Assembly (NCBI GenBank): GCA_007127625.1
Contig: SKYZ01000186.1
Location: 1 to 9,396 of the forward strand
Direction of reading: 5' to 3'
Length of the DNA stretch: 9,396 bases
Source: Aquisalimonas sp.
GTDB lineage: Bacteria > Pseudomonadota > Gammaproteobacteria > Nitrococcales > Aquisalimonadaceae
The notes below the pieces were generated by a model. The model was not told where the DNA came from. It did no database searches and saw nothing but the letters and a program-made list of their open reading frames with translations. Each line of letters starts with the position of its first letter. Position 1 is the stretch's first letter. A program made the position numbers and the translations under genes. This document shows, one piece after another, positions 1 to 5,798 of the stretch.

Positions 1-381
1 ATCACCGTGTGGACGGGCAGCCAGCGCCGCACCATCCAGCTCGGCCTGGGGATCTTCCTGGCGGGCACATTGCTGTTCCTGCTGCCGGCCCTGTGGCTGA
101 TCTTCGCCGCCATGTTCCTGTTCTGTGCCGGGATGTTCCTGGTGCATGGCACGGCGCCGGGGGTGGTCAACGCCCTGGCGCCGGATCGGCGCGGCGTGGT
201 GAACGGACTCTACATTGCCTCCTACTACGCCGGGGGCACCCTTGGCGCCTGGCTGCCTGGTATCATCTACGCCGCCAGCGGCTGGACGGTGATGGTGGTG
301 TCCACCAGTGTCATCCTCGCCATCGCCGCCGCGGCGACACGCTATCTGCCAACCCCGCATGCTGGAGCAGCACGGCAATGA
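1..381 (+). CDS. MFS transporter, C-terminal part (5' end outside window)
   Basis: The reading frame is open from the first base and ends at TGA 379-381, so about 126 C-terminal residues of a longer protein are present. The sequence is strongly hydrophobic, with about three to four membrane segments. They are separated by a short polar loop with [22 protein letters not shown], a pattern typical of the last helices of 12-helix major facilitator proteins (charged loop, then a Gly-rich helix ending in LGAWLPG). It would sit in the inner membrane and act as a secondary transporter. The substrate cannot be read from this fragment; relatives of this type are often annotated as drug or small-molecule efflux permeases. 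Its stop overlaps the next gene's start in an ATGA, so the two are probably co-transcribed and translationally coupled. The MFS call is fairly safe; the substrate is unknown. Confidence 0.8.
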   Translation: MTVWTGSQRRTIQLGLGIFLAGTLLFLLPALWLIFAAMFLFCAGMFLVHGTAPGVVNALAPDRRGVVNGLYIASYYAGGTLGAWLPGIIYAASGWTVMVVSTSVILAIAAAATRYLPTPHAGAARQ

Positions 382-1406
382 GTCGACTCGGTGACATCCC
401 TGTTTCCATCCTCGATCTGGCGTCCATCGTCGAAGGCGGCTCGCCAGCAGACGCCTTCGCCCGCACCGTCGCTCTGGCACAGGAGGCAGACCGGCTCGGC
501 TTTCACCGGCTCTGGCTGGCTGAGCACCATAACCTCGACGGCATCGCCAGTGCCGCCACGGCGGTACTCATCGGGCATGTGGCGGAGAAGACCTCCCGCC
601 TCCGCGTTGGCTCCGGCGGCGTCATGCTGCCCAACCACGCGCCGCTGGTGGTGGCGGAGCAGTTCGGCACCCTGGAGACGCTCTATCCGGGGCGCATCGA
701 CCTGGGGCTCGGTCGGGCACCCGGCACCGACGGCGTCACCGCACGGGCCCTGCGGGGTGCCAACGCCAGCCTGGAGCCGGACTTCGCCGAACTGCTGGCG
801 GAGCTGCGGGGCTATCTGGCGCCGGCCCGGGAGGGCCAGAAGGTCCGTGCCATTCCCGGCCAGGGGCTCGATCATATTCCCATCTGGTTGCTGGGCTCCA
901 GTGGCTACAGCGCCCAGCTGGCCGGCCAGCTGGGCCTGCCCTTCGCGTTCGCCAGCCATTTCGCACCCCGCCACGTGCACGAGGCCCTCGCCCTGTACCG
1001 CAATGTGTTCCAGCCCTCGGCAGTGCTGGAACGACCCCATGCCATGGTGGCCATGAACGTCATCGTGGCCGACACCGACGCGGAAGCGGACCATCTCGCC
1101 ACGTCCATCCGTCAGAGATTCCTGCGCATGGTGCGCAACCAGCGCGGCCGACTGCAGCCGCCGGTGCCGGACATGGAGGCGCTGTGGTCGCGTCAGGAGC
1201 AGGCCATGGTGGAAGCGACGCTGAGTGCCAGCGCGTTCGGCGCCGCCGACACGGTTCGTGACCAGGTGAACGCGTTTCTCACCGCCACCGGCGCCGACGA
1301 GCTCATGGTCACCACCGATACCCACGACCCGGCGGCACGCCTGGACTCCCTTCACCGGTTTGCCGAATTCGCCATCCCCGACCCCGTGATCACCACCAGC
1401 GCCTGA
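378..1406 (+). CDS. LLM-class flavin-dependent oxidoreductase (MsnO8/YhbW-like, bacterial luciferase fold)
   Basis: This 342-residue protein has the normal length for the luciferase-like monooxygenase family, whose TIM-barrel members use reduced FMN and O2. Visible family signatures are LWLAEHHN (45-52), [15 protein letters not shown] (76-90), [17 protein letters not shown] (102-118) and [13 protein letters not shown] (170-182), the usual landmarks of the MsnO8/YhbW branch. The protein is cytoplasmic, with no signal peptide or membrane segment. Family members depend on a flavin reductase for FMNH2; none is encoded in the window. The substrate is unknown. The start is ATG 378, which overlaps the TGA of the upstream transporter gene. 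It is preceded by GGAG at 364-367, and the family's N-terminal strand begins at once ([13 protein letters not shown]). The frame stays open far upstream, but that translation is Arg/Pro-rich nonsense over the transporter gene and was discarded. Confidence 0.93.
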   Translation: MSRLGDIPVSILDLASIVEGGSPADAFARTVALAQEADRLGFHRLWLAEHHNLDGIASAATAVLIGHVAEKTSRLRVGSGGVMLPNHAPLVVAEQFGTLETLYPGRIDLGLGRAPGTDGVTARALRGANASLEPDFAELLAELRGYLAPAREGQKVRAIPGQGLDHIPIWLLGSSGYSAQLAGQLGLPFAFASHFAPRHVHEALALYRNVFQPSAVLERPHAMVAMNVIVADTDAEADHLATSIRQRFLRMVRNQRGRLQPPVPDMEALWSRQEQAMVEATLSASAFGAADTVRDQVNAFLTATGADELMVTTDTHDPAARLDSLHRFAEFAIPDPVITTSA

Positions 1407-1417
1407 CCAAGACCGCG

Positions 1418-1466
1418 CGCCGTTGGCGACCAGCCGGAGGCCGATGCCGTAACGGCGTTCTAAATA
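1418..1466 (+). terminator. Candidate intrinsic terminator downstream of the flavin monooxygenase gene
   Basis: CGCCGTT at 1418-1424 is perfectly complementary to AACGGCG at 1451-1457, with inner GGC/GCC pairing at 1425-1427 and 1446-1448. The 3' arm is followed by TTCTAAATAT, which is AT-rich but not a clean T-run. The position, just after the stop at 1406 and before the next gene's leader, fits a terminator. The long apical region and weak tail keep confidence low. Confidence 0.33.
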
Positions 1467-1552
1467 TATGCGGAAACGCTCTTTCCCGCGCATGCGGGAC
1501 ATTGTTTAGACTTCGCGCCGCTGGACTCTCCGAACCGAGGAGTACTTGAGAC
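1458..1552 (+). promoter_or_regulatory. Probable promoter/leader region of the YeeE-type transporter gene
   Basis: This non-coding stretch separates the monooxygenase gene and its candidate terminator from the transporter gene. It contains the window's most AT-rich run (TTCTAAATATAT, 1458-1469) and a -10-like TAGACT at 1507-1512, but no convincing -35 hexamer at the right distance. It ends in a ribosome-binding site, GAGGAG at 1537-1542, 10 bases before ATG 1553. A promoter is inferred mainly from position and base composition. Confidence 0.35.
1484..1499. repeat. Short perfect inverted repeat in the leader of the YeeE-type gene
   Basis: TCCCGC (1484-1489) and GCGGGA (1494-1499) form a 6-bp perfect stem around a GCAT loop, followed by CATTGTTT. 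It lies 53 bp before the transporter start codon. It could be a second hairpin of the upstream terminator, a leader-RNA hairpin or an operator. A stem of this size also arises by chance in GC-rich DNA. Confidence 0.3.
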
Positions 1553-2773
1553 ATGGCAGCAACATCCGCCTCCATCGCCGGCCGCCCGGGTGGCATGAAC
1601 CCCGCCGGCTGGGTTGCCGCGGTACTGGTCATCGTCGGGCTGCTGTATCTCGGCCAGAGCATCGGCGTCAATCAGGCGGCGCTGTTCCTGGTGGGCGGCC
1701 TGCTTGGCGTGGCCCTGTACCATGCGGCCTTCGGCTTCACCTCCGCCTGGCGGGTCTTCATCACCGACCGCCGTGGCCGCGGCCTGCGTGCGCAGATGAT
1801 CATGCTGGCCATCGCCGTCATGCTGTTCTTCCCGGTGCTGGATGCGGGCTCCATCTTCGGTAACAACGTCTACGGCTTTGTTGCGCCCATTGGCGTGGCA
1901 GTCGTCGTGGGCTCATTCCTGTTCGGCATTGGCATGCAGCTCGGCGGCGGGTGCGCGTCCGGCACGCTGTTCACGGCGGGCGGCGGCAACGTGCGCATGG
2001 TGGTCACCCTCATCGGCTTCATCCTCGGCTCGGTGATCGCCACGCATCACGTGGACTGGTGGTGGGATCAACCCGCCTTCAATGCCGTCTCCGTGGTCAA
2101 CACTCTGGGACTCGCCGGAGGGCTGGCCCTGAGTTTCGCGCTGTTCGCCACCATCTACGGCCTGACGGTGGTGCTGGAGAAACGCCGCCACGGGGGCCTC
2201 GAACAGCCGGCCGCCGCGGAACGTGTCGGCTGGACACGGTTCCTGCGTGGCCCGTGGCCGCTGATCTGGGGCGCCGTGGCGCTGGCGGTGCTCAATTTCA
2301 TCACGCTGATCCTGGCCGGCAGGCCCTGGGGCATCACCGCAGCGTTCGCCCTGTGGGGAGCGAATGCCTTCGAGGCGGTGGGCATTCAGGTAAGCCACTG
2401 GGATTACTGGCAGCTTCCGCATAACGCCCAGGCACTCCAGGCGAGCGTGTTTCAGGACGTGACCTCGGTGATGAACTTCGGCCTGATCCTGGGCGCCCTC
2501 ATTGCCGCATCCCTGGCCGGGCGCTTCGCTCCCAGCCTGCGCATCCCTTTCCGACCGCTGATGGCGGCGATTATTGGCGGGATTCTGCTGGGTTACGGCG
2601 CGCGGCTGGCGTTCGGTTGCAACATTGGCGCCTACTTCAGCGGCATCGCCTCCGGCAGCCTGCACGGCTGGGCATGGTTGGTATTCGGCTTCCTGGGCAA
2701 CATTGCGGGCGTGAAGCTACGCCCCTGGTTCTTCGGTGGCGAGAGCCCCCGGACGCAGCCCTCCGGCGCCTGA
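1553..2773 (+). CDS. YeeE/YedE-family membrane transporter (thiosulfate/sulfur transport type)
   Basis: A 406-residue, very hydrophobic inner-membrane protein with about ten predicted helices in two similar halves. Each half carries a Gly-rich, Cys-containing re-entrant-type motif: GGGCASGT at 131-138 (Cys134) and AFGCNIGAYF at 353-362 (Cys356). These are hallmarks of the YeeE/YedE (sulf_transp) family, whose studied member TsuA imports thiosulfate using conserved pore cysteines. The length matches the longer two-half form. These are the only two cysteines. The early FGFTSAWR motif (60-67), where relatives often have a Cys, has none. A charged loop (EKRRHGG, about 209-215) links the halves. 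No TusA-like protein or sulfur enzyme is adjacent. The start is ATG 1553 with GAGGAG upstream; Met15 is a less likely alternative. The sulfur role is a family inference and the exact substrate is uncertain. Confidence 0.88.
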   Translation: MAATSASIAGRPGGMNPAGWVAAVLVIVGLLYLGQSIGVNQAALFLVGGLLGVALYHAAFGFTSAWRVFITDRRGRGLRAQMIMLAIAVMLFFPVLDAGSIFGNNVYGFVAPIGVAVVVGSFLFGIGMQLGGGCASGTLFTAGGGNVRMVVTLIGFILGSVIATHHVDWWWDQPAFNAVSVVNTLGLAGGLALSFALFATIYGLTVVLEKRRHGGLEQPAAAERVGWTRFLRGPWPLIWGAVALAVLNFITLILAGRPWGITAAFALWGANAFEAVGIQVSHWDYWQLPHNAQALQASVFQDVTSVMNFGLILGALIAASLAGRFAPSLRIPFRPLMAAIIGGILLGYGARLAFGCNIGAYFSGIASGSLHGWAWLVFGFLGNIAGVKLRPWFFGGESPRTQPSGA

Positions 2774-2811
2774 ACCATCGGCATGCTGCGGGGATGCTCA
2801 CGCCCCAAGCG

Positions 2812-3954
2812 TCAGTGACTATCCATGGCGGGGAACCGGGCGATCACCTCGGTTTCCTCGCCATCGCGCAACCGCGTCAAGGGCATCCAGTTCCCGGGCC
2901 GCTGCTGGTGCACCAGGCGGCGCAACTGGTCCGCCGACTGCACGGCCCGGCCAGCCGCCCGGAGAATCACGTCGCCTTCGCGAAGCTCCGCGGCCGCAGC
3001 CACGGAATCGTCCGCTACATGGGACAGCCGGACGCCCTCCTCATCGTCCTCCGGCACCACGCCCAGGCGCACCACCTGCAGCTCATGGCGGTCATCACCG
3101 GTCAGCAGGAAGACCGCCCGCGCCAGGTCCGGCTCCAGGGAGGCGCAATCCGCCCCCTCCCCGCGCGGCAGCAGTACCGCCACATCATCAACACCGACAT
3201 CCCGTAGCTGCCCCGGCACCCCGTGGCCGTACTCCATGTGCCCGCTGCCGGCCAGCAAGACCACCAGGGGCGGGGCATCCTCGCCATCCCGGGCCGACAC
3301 GGCGCCTTCCGCCATGGCGCGGTCACGGGCCAGCTGGGCCCTCACGAAGGCCTCCACTGATCCTCCCGTGCCACGCTGCGCGTGCTGGTGGAAGGATTCC
3401 TTCAGGCGCTCACGGTACGCCTCCGTCGGCTCTGCCGCCGGACCGACGTCATGGCGCTCGTCGGCGGGAACGGCGTCCCAGCCGTCGGCGCCAATGCGCT
3501 GCACCAGTGGCCGATCCAGGTTCACTGCCCGCAGGGGAATGCCGTGCAACCGCGCGAAGTGGAAAATGGGCAGGTACAGGTCCGGGTGAAAACCCCAGTG
3601 GGTATACCAGTCGCTGGCCGCCAGGAACGCGTCCTCATCCAGTTCCCCGTCCACCCAGGCATCCAGCGCCGGCTGCGCCTGGCGGGGCAGCATTTCCAGC
3701 GCGATGACCAGATCGCTGCGGTGCGCCCGGAGGTGGGCAAGGGTGGAGAGTTGCCAGCGGTGGTGCTCCATGCGGTCATGGCGCTCCCCCAGCAGGACCA
3801 CGTCCTGCCGGGCCAGATCCCGATACAGAGCAGTATCGGACAGTCGCTCGCCTCCCGGCTCGCACCAGGTTCCGGCCCGGTCATCCCCGGCCACGGCCGG
3901 AGTCAGCACCACCGCCGCCAGCAGCGACGCAAGAACTCGCGCGATCCGATCCAT
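2812..3954 (-). CDS. Secreted ChaN-like (haem-binding/Tiki fold) protein with C-terminal PDZ domain
   Basis: This 380-residue protein starts with a Sec signal peptide (charged MDRIAR, hydrophobic core, AVA cleavage site near residue 22), so it is probably periplasmic. Residues about 36-265 match the ChaN/DUF399 haem-binding domain. The matching motifs are LLGERHDRMEHHRWQ (54-68), IALEMLPRQAQ (84-94), WGFHPDLYLPIFHFAR (120-135) and GSGHMEYGHGVP (236-247). Residues about 298-375 form a PDZ-type domain (GVRLSHVADDSVAAAAELREGDVI-like segment, 307-330). Campylobacter ChaN is a haem-binding lipoprotein, but here no lipobox is visible: the first Cys (31) is not in an L-x-x-C context. GGAG at 3961-3964 sits 6 bases before the ATG. 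The gene converges on the YeeE-type gene (38-bp gap) and diverges from the HAD gene. Haem binding is a family inference; the PDZ partner is unknown. Confidence 0.85.
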   Translation of the reverse strand: MDRIARVLASLLAAVVLTPAVAGDDRAGTWCEPGGERLSDTALYRDLARQDVVLLGERHDRMEHHRWQLSTLAHLRAHRSDLVIALEMLPRQAQPALDAWVDGELDEDAFLAASDWYTHWGFHPDLYLPIFHFARLHGIPLRAVNLDRPLVQRIGADGWDAVPADERHDVGPAAEPTEAYRERLKESFHQHAQRGTGGSVEAFVRAQLARDRAMAEGAVSARDGEDAPPLVVLLAGSGHMEYGHGVPGQLRDVGVDDVAVLLPRGEGADCASLEPDLARAVFLLTGDDRHELQVVRLGVVPEDDEEGVRLSHVADDSVAAAAELREGDVILRAAGRAVQSADQLRRLVHQQRPGNWMPLTRLRDGEETEVIARFPAMDSH

Positions 3955-4051
3955 CGCAATCTCCAGGGAAACGCTGCCGCTCCGCCTACGTCATTCCGCA
4001 GCGGGCCTGCTACCATGCCTGCACATTATGTCCAAGAAACCGGGGGAGTCC
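3955..4051. promoter_or_regulatory. Divergent intergenic region (ChaN-like gene / HAD hydrolase gene)
   Basis: This 97-bp gap lies between two divergently read genes, so it should hold promoters for both. On the + strand TACCAT at 4011-4016 resembles a -10 box, with a weak ACGTCA 17 bases upstream (3988-3993). On the - strand TTGGAC (about 4031-4036) could serve as a -35 but has only a poor -10 partner. The assignment rests on gene layout more than on these matches. Confidence 0.4.
4042..4048 (+). promoter_or_regulatory. Ribosome-binding site deciding the HAD hydrolase start
   Basis: GGGGGAG lies 3 bases before ATG 4052, closer than usual. The in-frame ATG at 4028 would put this purine tract inside the gene and has no clear site of its own. 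The conserved motif I begins five codons after 4052. I therefore prefer 4052, with 4028 (8 residues longer) as the alternative. Confidence 0.5.
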
Positions 4052-4741
4052 ATGAGCCGCATCATCGCCTTCGATGTCAACGAAACCCTTCTCGATCTCG
4101 CCGCCCTCGATCCCCTGTTCGAGGATATTTTCGGGGCGGCCTCGGTGCGCCGCGAGTGGTTTTCGCAGGTTCTGCAATCCGCCATGGTCACCACCATTTT
4201 CGGGCAGTACCAGGATTTCGGCACCATTGCCGGGCATGCCCTGAGCCAGATGGGCGAGCGGCACGGGGTACGCCTGACCCAGAAAAATCGGGACGCTGTC
4301 AGTGGCGGGCTTCGCAGCCTGCCCCCACACAGCGACGTGCAGCCAGCGCTTCGCCGCCTGACCGACAGCGGCATGCGCCTGATCGCACTGACCAACTCAC
4401 CACCCCAGGTCGCGCGTGCACAGTTGGAAAACGCGGAGCTGGCCGGTTTCTTGGAGGACATTTTCAGCGTCGATGCCGCGCAGACCCTGAAACCGGCGCC
4501 GGAAGTCTACAACACCGCCGCCCGCAGCCTTCTGGCAAGCGCCCAGGAGATGCGCCTGGTGGCAGCTCACGCCTGGGACGTGGCGGGTGCAATGAACGCC
4601 GGATGGCACGCAGCCTTCGTGGCCCGCCCCGGCCAGGTGCTCGATCCCCTGTTTCCGGCACCGGACATCGTCGGCAGCGATCTGGGCGAGGTGGCCGACC
4701 AGATTCTGGCCAAGGACACCGGCAGCGCTGACGAAGCCTGA
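4052..4741 (+). CDS. HAD-superfamily hydrolase, type II haloacid dehalogenase-like
   Basis: The 229-residue product has the normal length for the L-2-haloacid dehalogenase (type II) branch. The HAD motifs are in order: FDVNETLLD (7-15) with nucleophile Asp8 and no second Asp, LTNS (113-116), Lys147-Pro with Tyr153 in KPAPEVY, and HAWDVAGA (173-180) with Asp176. The absent second motif-I Asp argues against an ordinary phosphatase and for the dehalogenase branch. However, known type II enzymes have D-A-Y-G-T and S-S-N-x-x-D, whereas here these read D-V-N-E-T and A-A-H-A-W-D, so true 2-haloacid activity is uncertain. The protein is cytoplasmic. It lies 70 bp upstream of the quinone oxidoreductase gene on the same strand, possibly co-transcribed. 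A much longer in-frame upstream extension overlaps the ChaN-like gene and was rejected. Confidence 0.88.
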   Translation: MSRIIAFDVNETLLDLAALDPLFEDIFGAASVRREWFSQVLQSAMVTTIFGQYQDFGTIAGHALSQMGERHGVRLTQKNRDAVSGGLRSLPPHSDVQPALRRLTDSGMRLIALTNSPPQVARAQLENAELAGFLEDIFSVDAAQTLKPAPEVYNTAARSLLASAQEMRLVAAHAWDVAGAMNAGWHAAFVARPGQVLDPLFPAPDIVGSDLGEVADQILAKDTGSADEA

Positions 4742-4811
4742 TTCTCCCCCTGCTCGCGGCGACGACCCAGCGGGGTACGTCAATGGCAATACCACACGAG
4801 GACAACATCCG

Positions 4812-5798
4812 ATGCGCGCAGCCTGTTACGAACGAGTCGGTCCGGCATCCGACGTACTGCAATTGGTGGAGCTTCCCACGCCGGTCCCCGGCGCCGGCGA
4901 CGTTCGTGTGCGCCTGCAGTGCAGCGGCGTGAATCCCTCCGACGTGAAAACACGTGCCGGGGCACGCAGCCGGGAACTGCCGTTCCCGCGCATCATCCCC
5001 CACAGCGACGGCGCCGGCGTGGTCGATGCCGTCGGTGACGGAGTCACGCAGTTCACGCCCGGCGATCGGGTCTGGGTCTGGAATGCCGCGTGGGGCCGGC
5101 CCGACGGCACCGCCGCCGAGTACGTGGTGTTGCCGGCGGAGCAGACCGTACCGCTGCCGGAGGATACAGGTCCGGAGGTGGGGGCCTGCCTCGGCATTCC
5201 CGGGCTGACCGCCTGGCACGCGGTGTACTGCCACGGTGGTGTCCGCGGTCAGACGGTGTTGATCCCGGGCGGGGCCGGCGCCGTGGCCCACTATGCGATT
5301 CAGATGGCGCGGGATGCCGGCGCGGACCGGGTCCTGAGCACGGCAAGCTCCGAGGCCAAGGCGGAGATTGCCCGGCAGGCCGGTGCGGACGCCGTATTCA
5401 ACTACCGGGAAGAGGACGTGGCGGCGCGGGTCATGGACGCCACGGGAGGAGCCGGCGCGGATCGGATCATCGAACTGGAATTCGCCGCCAATGCCGCCAC
5501 CGACCTGGCCGCGGTGCGTGCGAACGGCCTCATTGTGGCCTTTGGCGCCAATGCCAGTGAGGTTCAGATCCCGTTCTTCCCGGCCATTCTGAAGAACGTG
5601 CTGGTGCAGTTCTTCATCGTCTACAACCTGCAGCCGGAGGACCGCGCCAGGGCCATTGCCGGCGTCACCGACCTGCTGGAACGCGACGTGCTGCACCACC
5701 GCATTGCGGAGCGGCTGCCGCTGGCGGAGATCGCCACCGCCCACGAACGTGTGGAATCCGGCGCGGCCGTTGGCAACGTGGTCATCGATCTGGAATAA
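4812..5798 (+). CDS. NADPH:quinone oxidoreductase, zinc-free MDR family (zeta-crystallin-like)
   Basis: This 328-residue cytoplasmic enzyme has the expected length of MDR quinone reductases. The GroES-like N-terminal domain shows SGVNPSDVKTRAG (38-50), PHSDGAGVVDAVGDGV (63-78) and PGDRVW (83-88). The Rossmann domain carries the nucleotide loop IPGGAGAVAHYAIQMA (151-166), then GADAVFNYREEDV (191-203). The Cys ligands of zinc alcohol dehydrogenases are absent. It probably uses NADPH to reduce quinones or activated alkenes. The family loop normally reads G-A-V-G-H-Y; here the second Gly is Ala158. GAGGA at 4798-4802 sits 9 bases before the ATG. It follows the HAD gene by 70 bp. Its stop TAA (5796-5798) lies inside the convergent tmcA 3' end. 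The physiological substrate is unknown. Confidence 0.92.
   Translation: MRAACYERVGPASDVLQLVELPTPVPGAGDVRVRLQCSGVNPSDVKTRAGARSRELPFPRIIPHSDGAGVVDAVGDGVTQFTPGDRVWVWNAAWGRPDGTAAEYVVLPAEQTVPLPEDTGPEVGACLGIPGLTAWHAVYCHGGVRGQTVLIPGGAGAVAHYAIQMARDAGADRVLSTASSEAKAEIARQAGADAVFNYREEDVAARVMDATGGAGADRIIELEFAANAATDLAAVRANGLIVAFGANASEVQIPFFPAILKNVLVQFFIVYNLQPEDRARAIAGVTDLLERDVLHHRIAERLPLAEIATAHERVESGAAVGNVVIDLE

Noticed and set aside
342..1502. Long open - strand frame (386 codons) opposite the flavin monooxygenase gene
   Set aside because: It is antisense to a gene with clear family motifs, its translation has no recognisable domain, and long antisense frames are expected at this GC content.
1913..2665. 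250-codon - strand frame opposite the YeeE-type gene
   Set aside because: Polar, low-complexity translation (Gln/His/Glu-rich), a typical shadow of a membrane-protein gene in GC-rich DNA.
2774..2811. Possible bidirectional terminator between the convergent YeeE-type and ChaN-like genes (GGGG...CCCC near 2789-2805)
   Set aside because: Only a 4-bp stem with a long loop and no T-run on either strand; not supportable as a terminator.
2736..4731. Long + strand frames (323 and 449 codons) over the ChaN-like and HAD genes
   Set aside because: Pro/Arg-rich translations without family motifs, overlapping two genes with firm domain evidence.
4742..4811. Separate promoter for the oxidoreductase gene in the 70-bp gap after the HAD gene
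   Set aside because: No convincing -35/-10 pair is visible; co-transcription with the HAD gene is equally likely.
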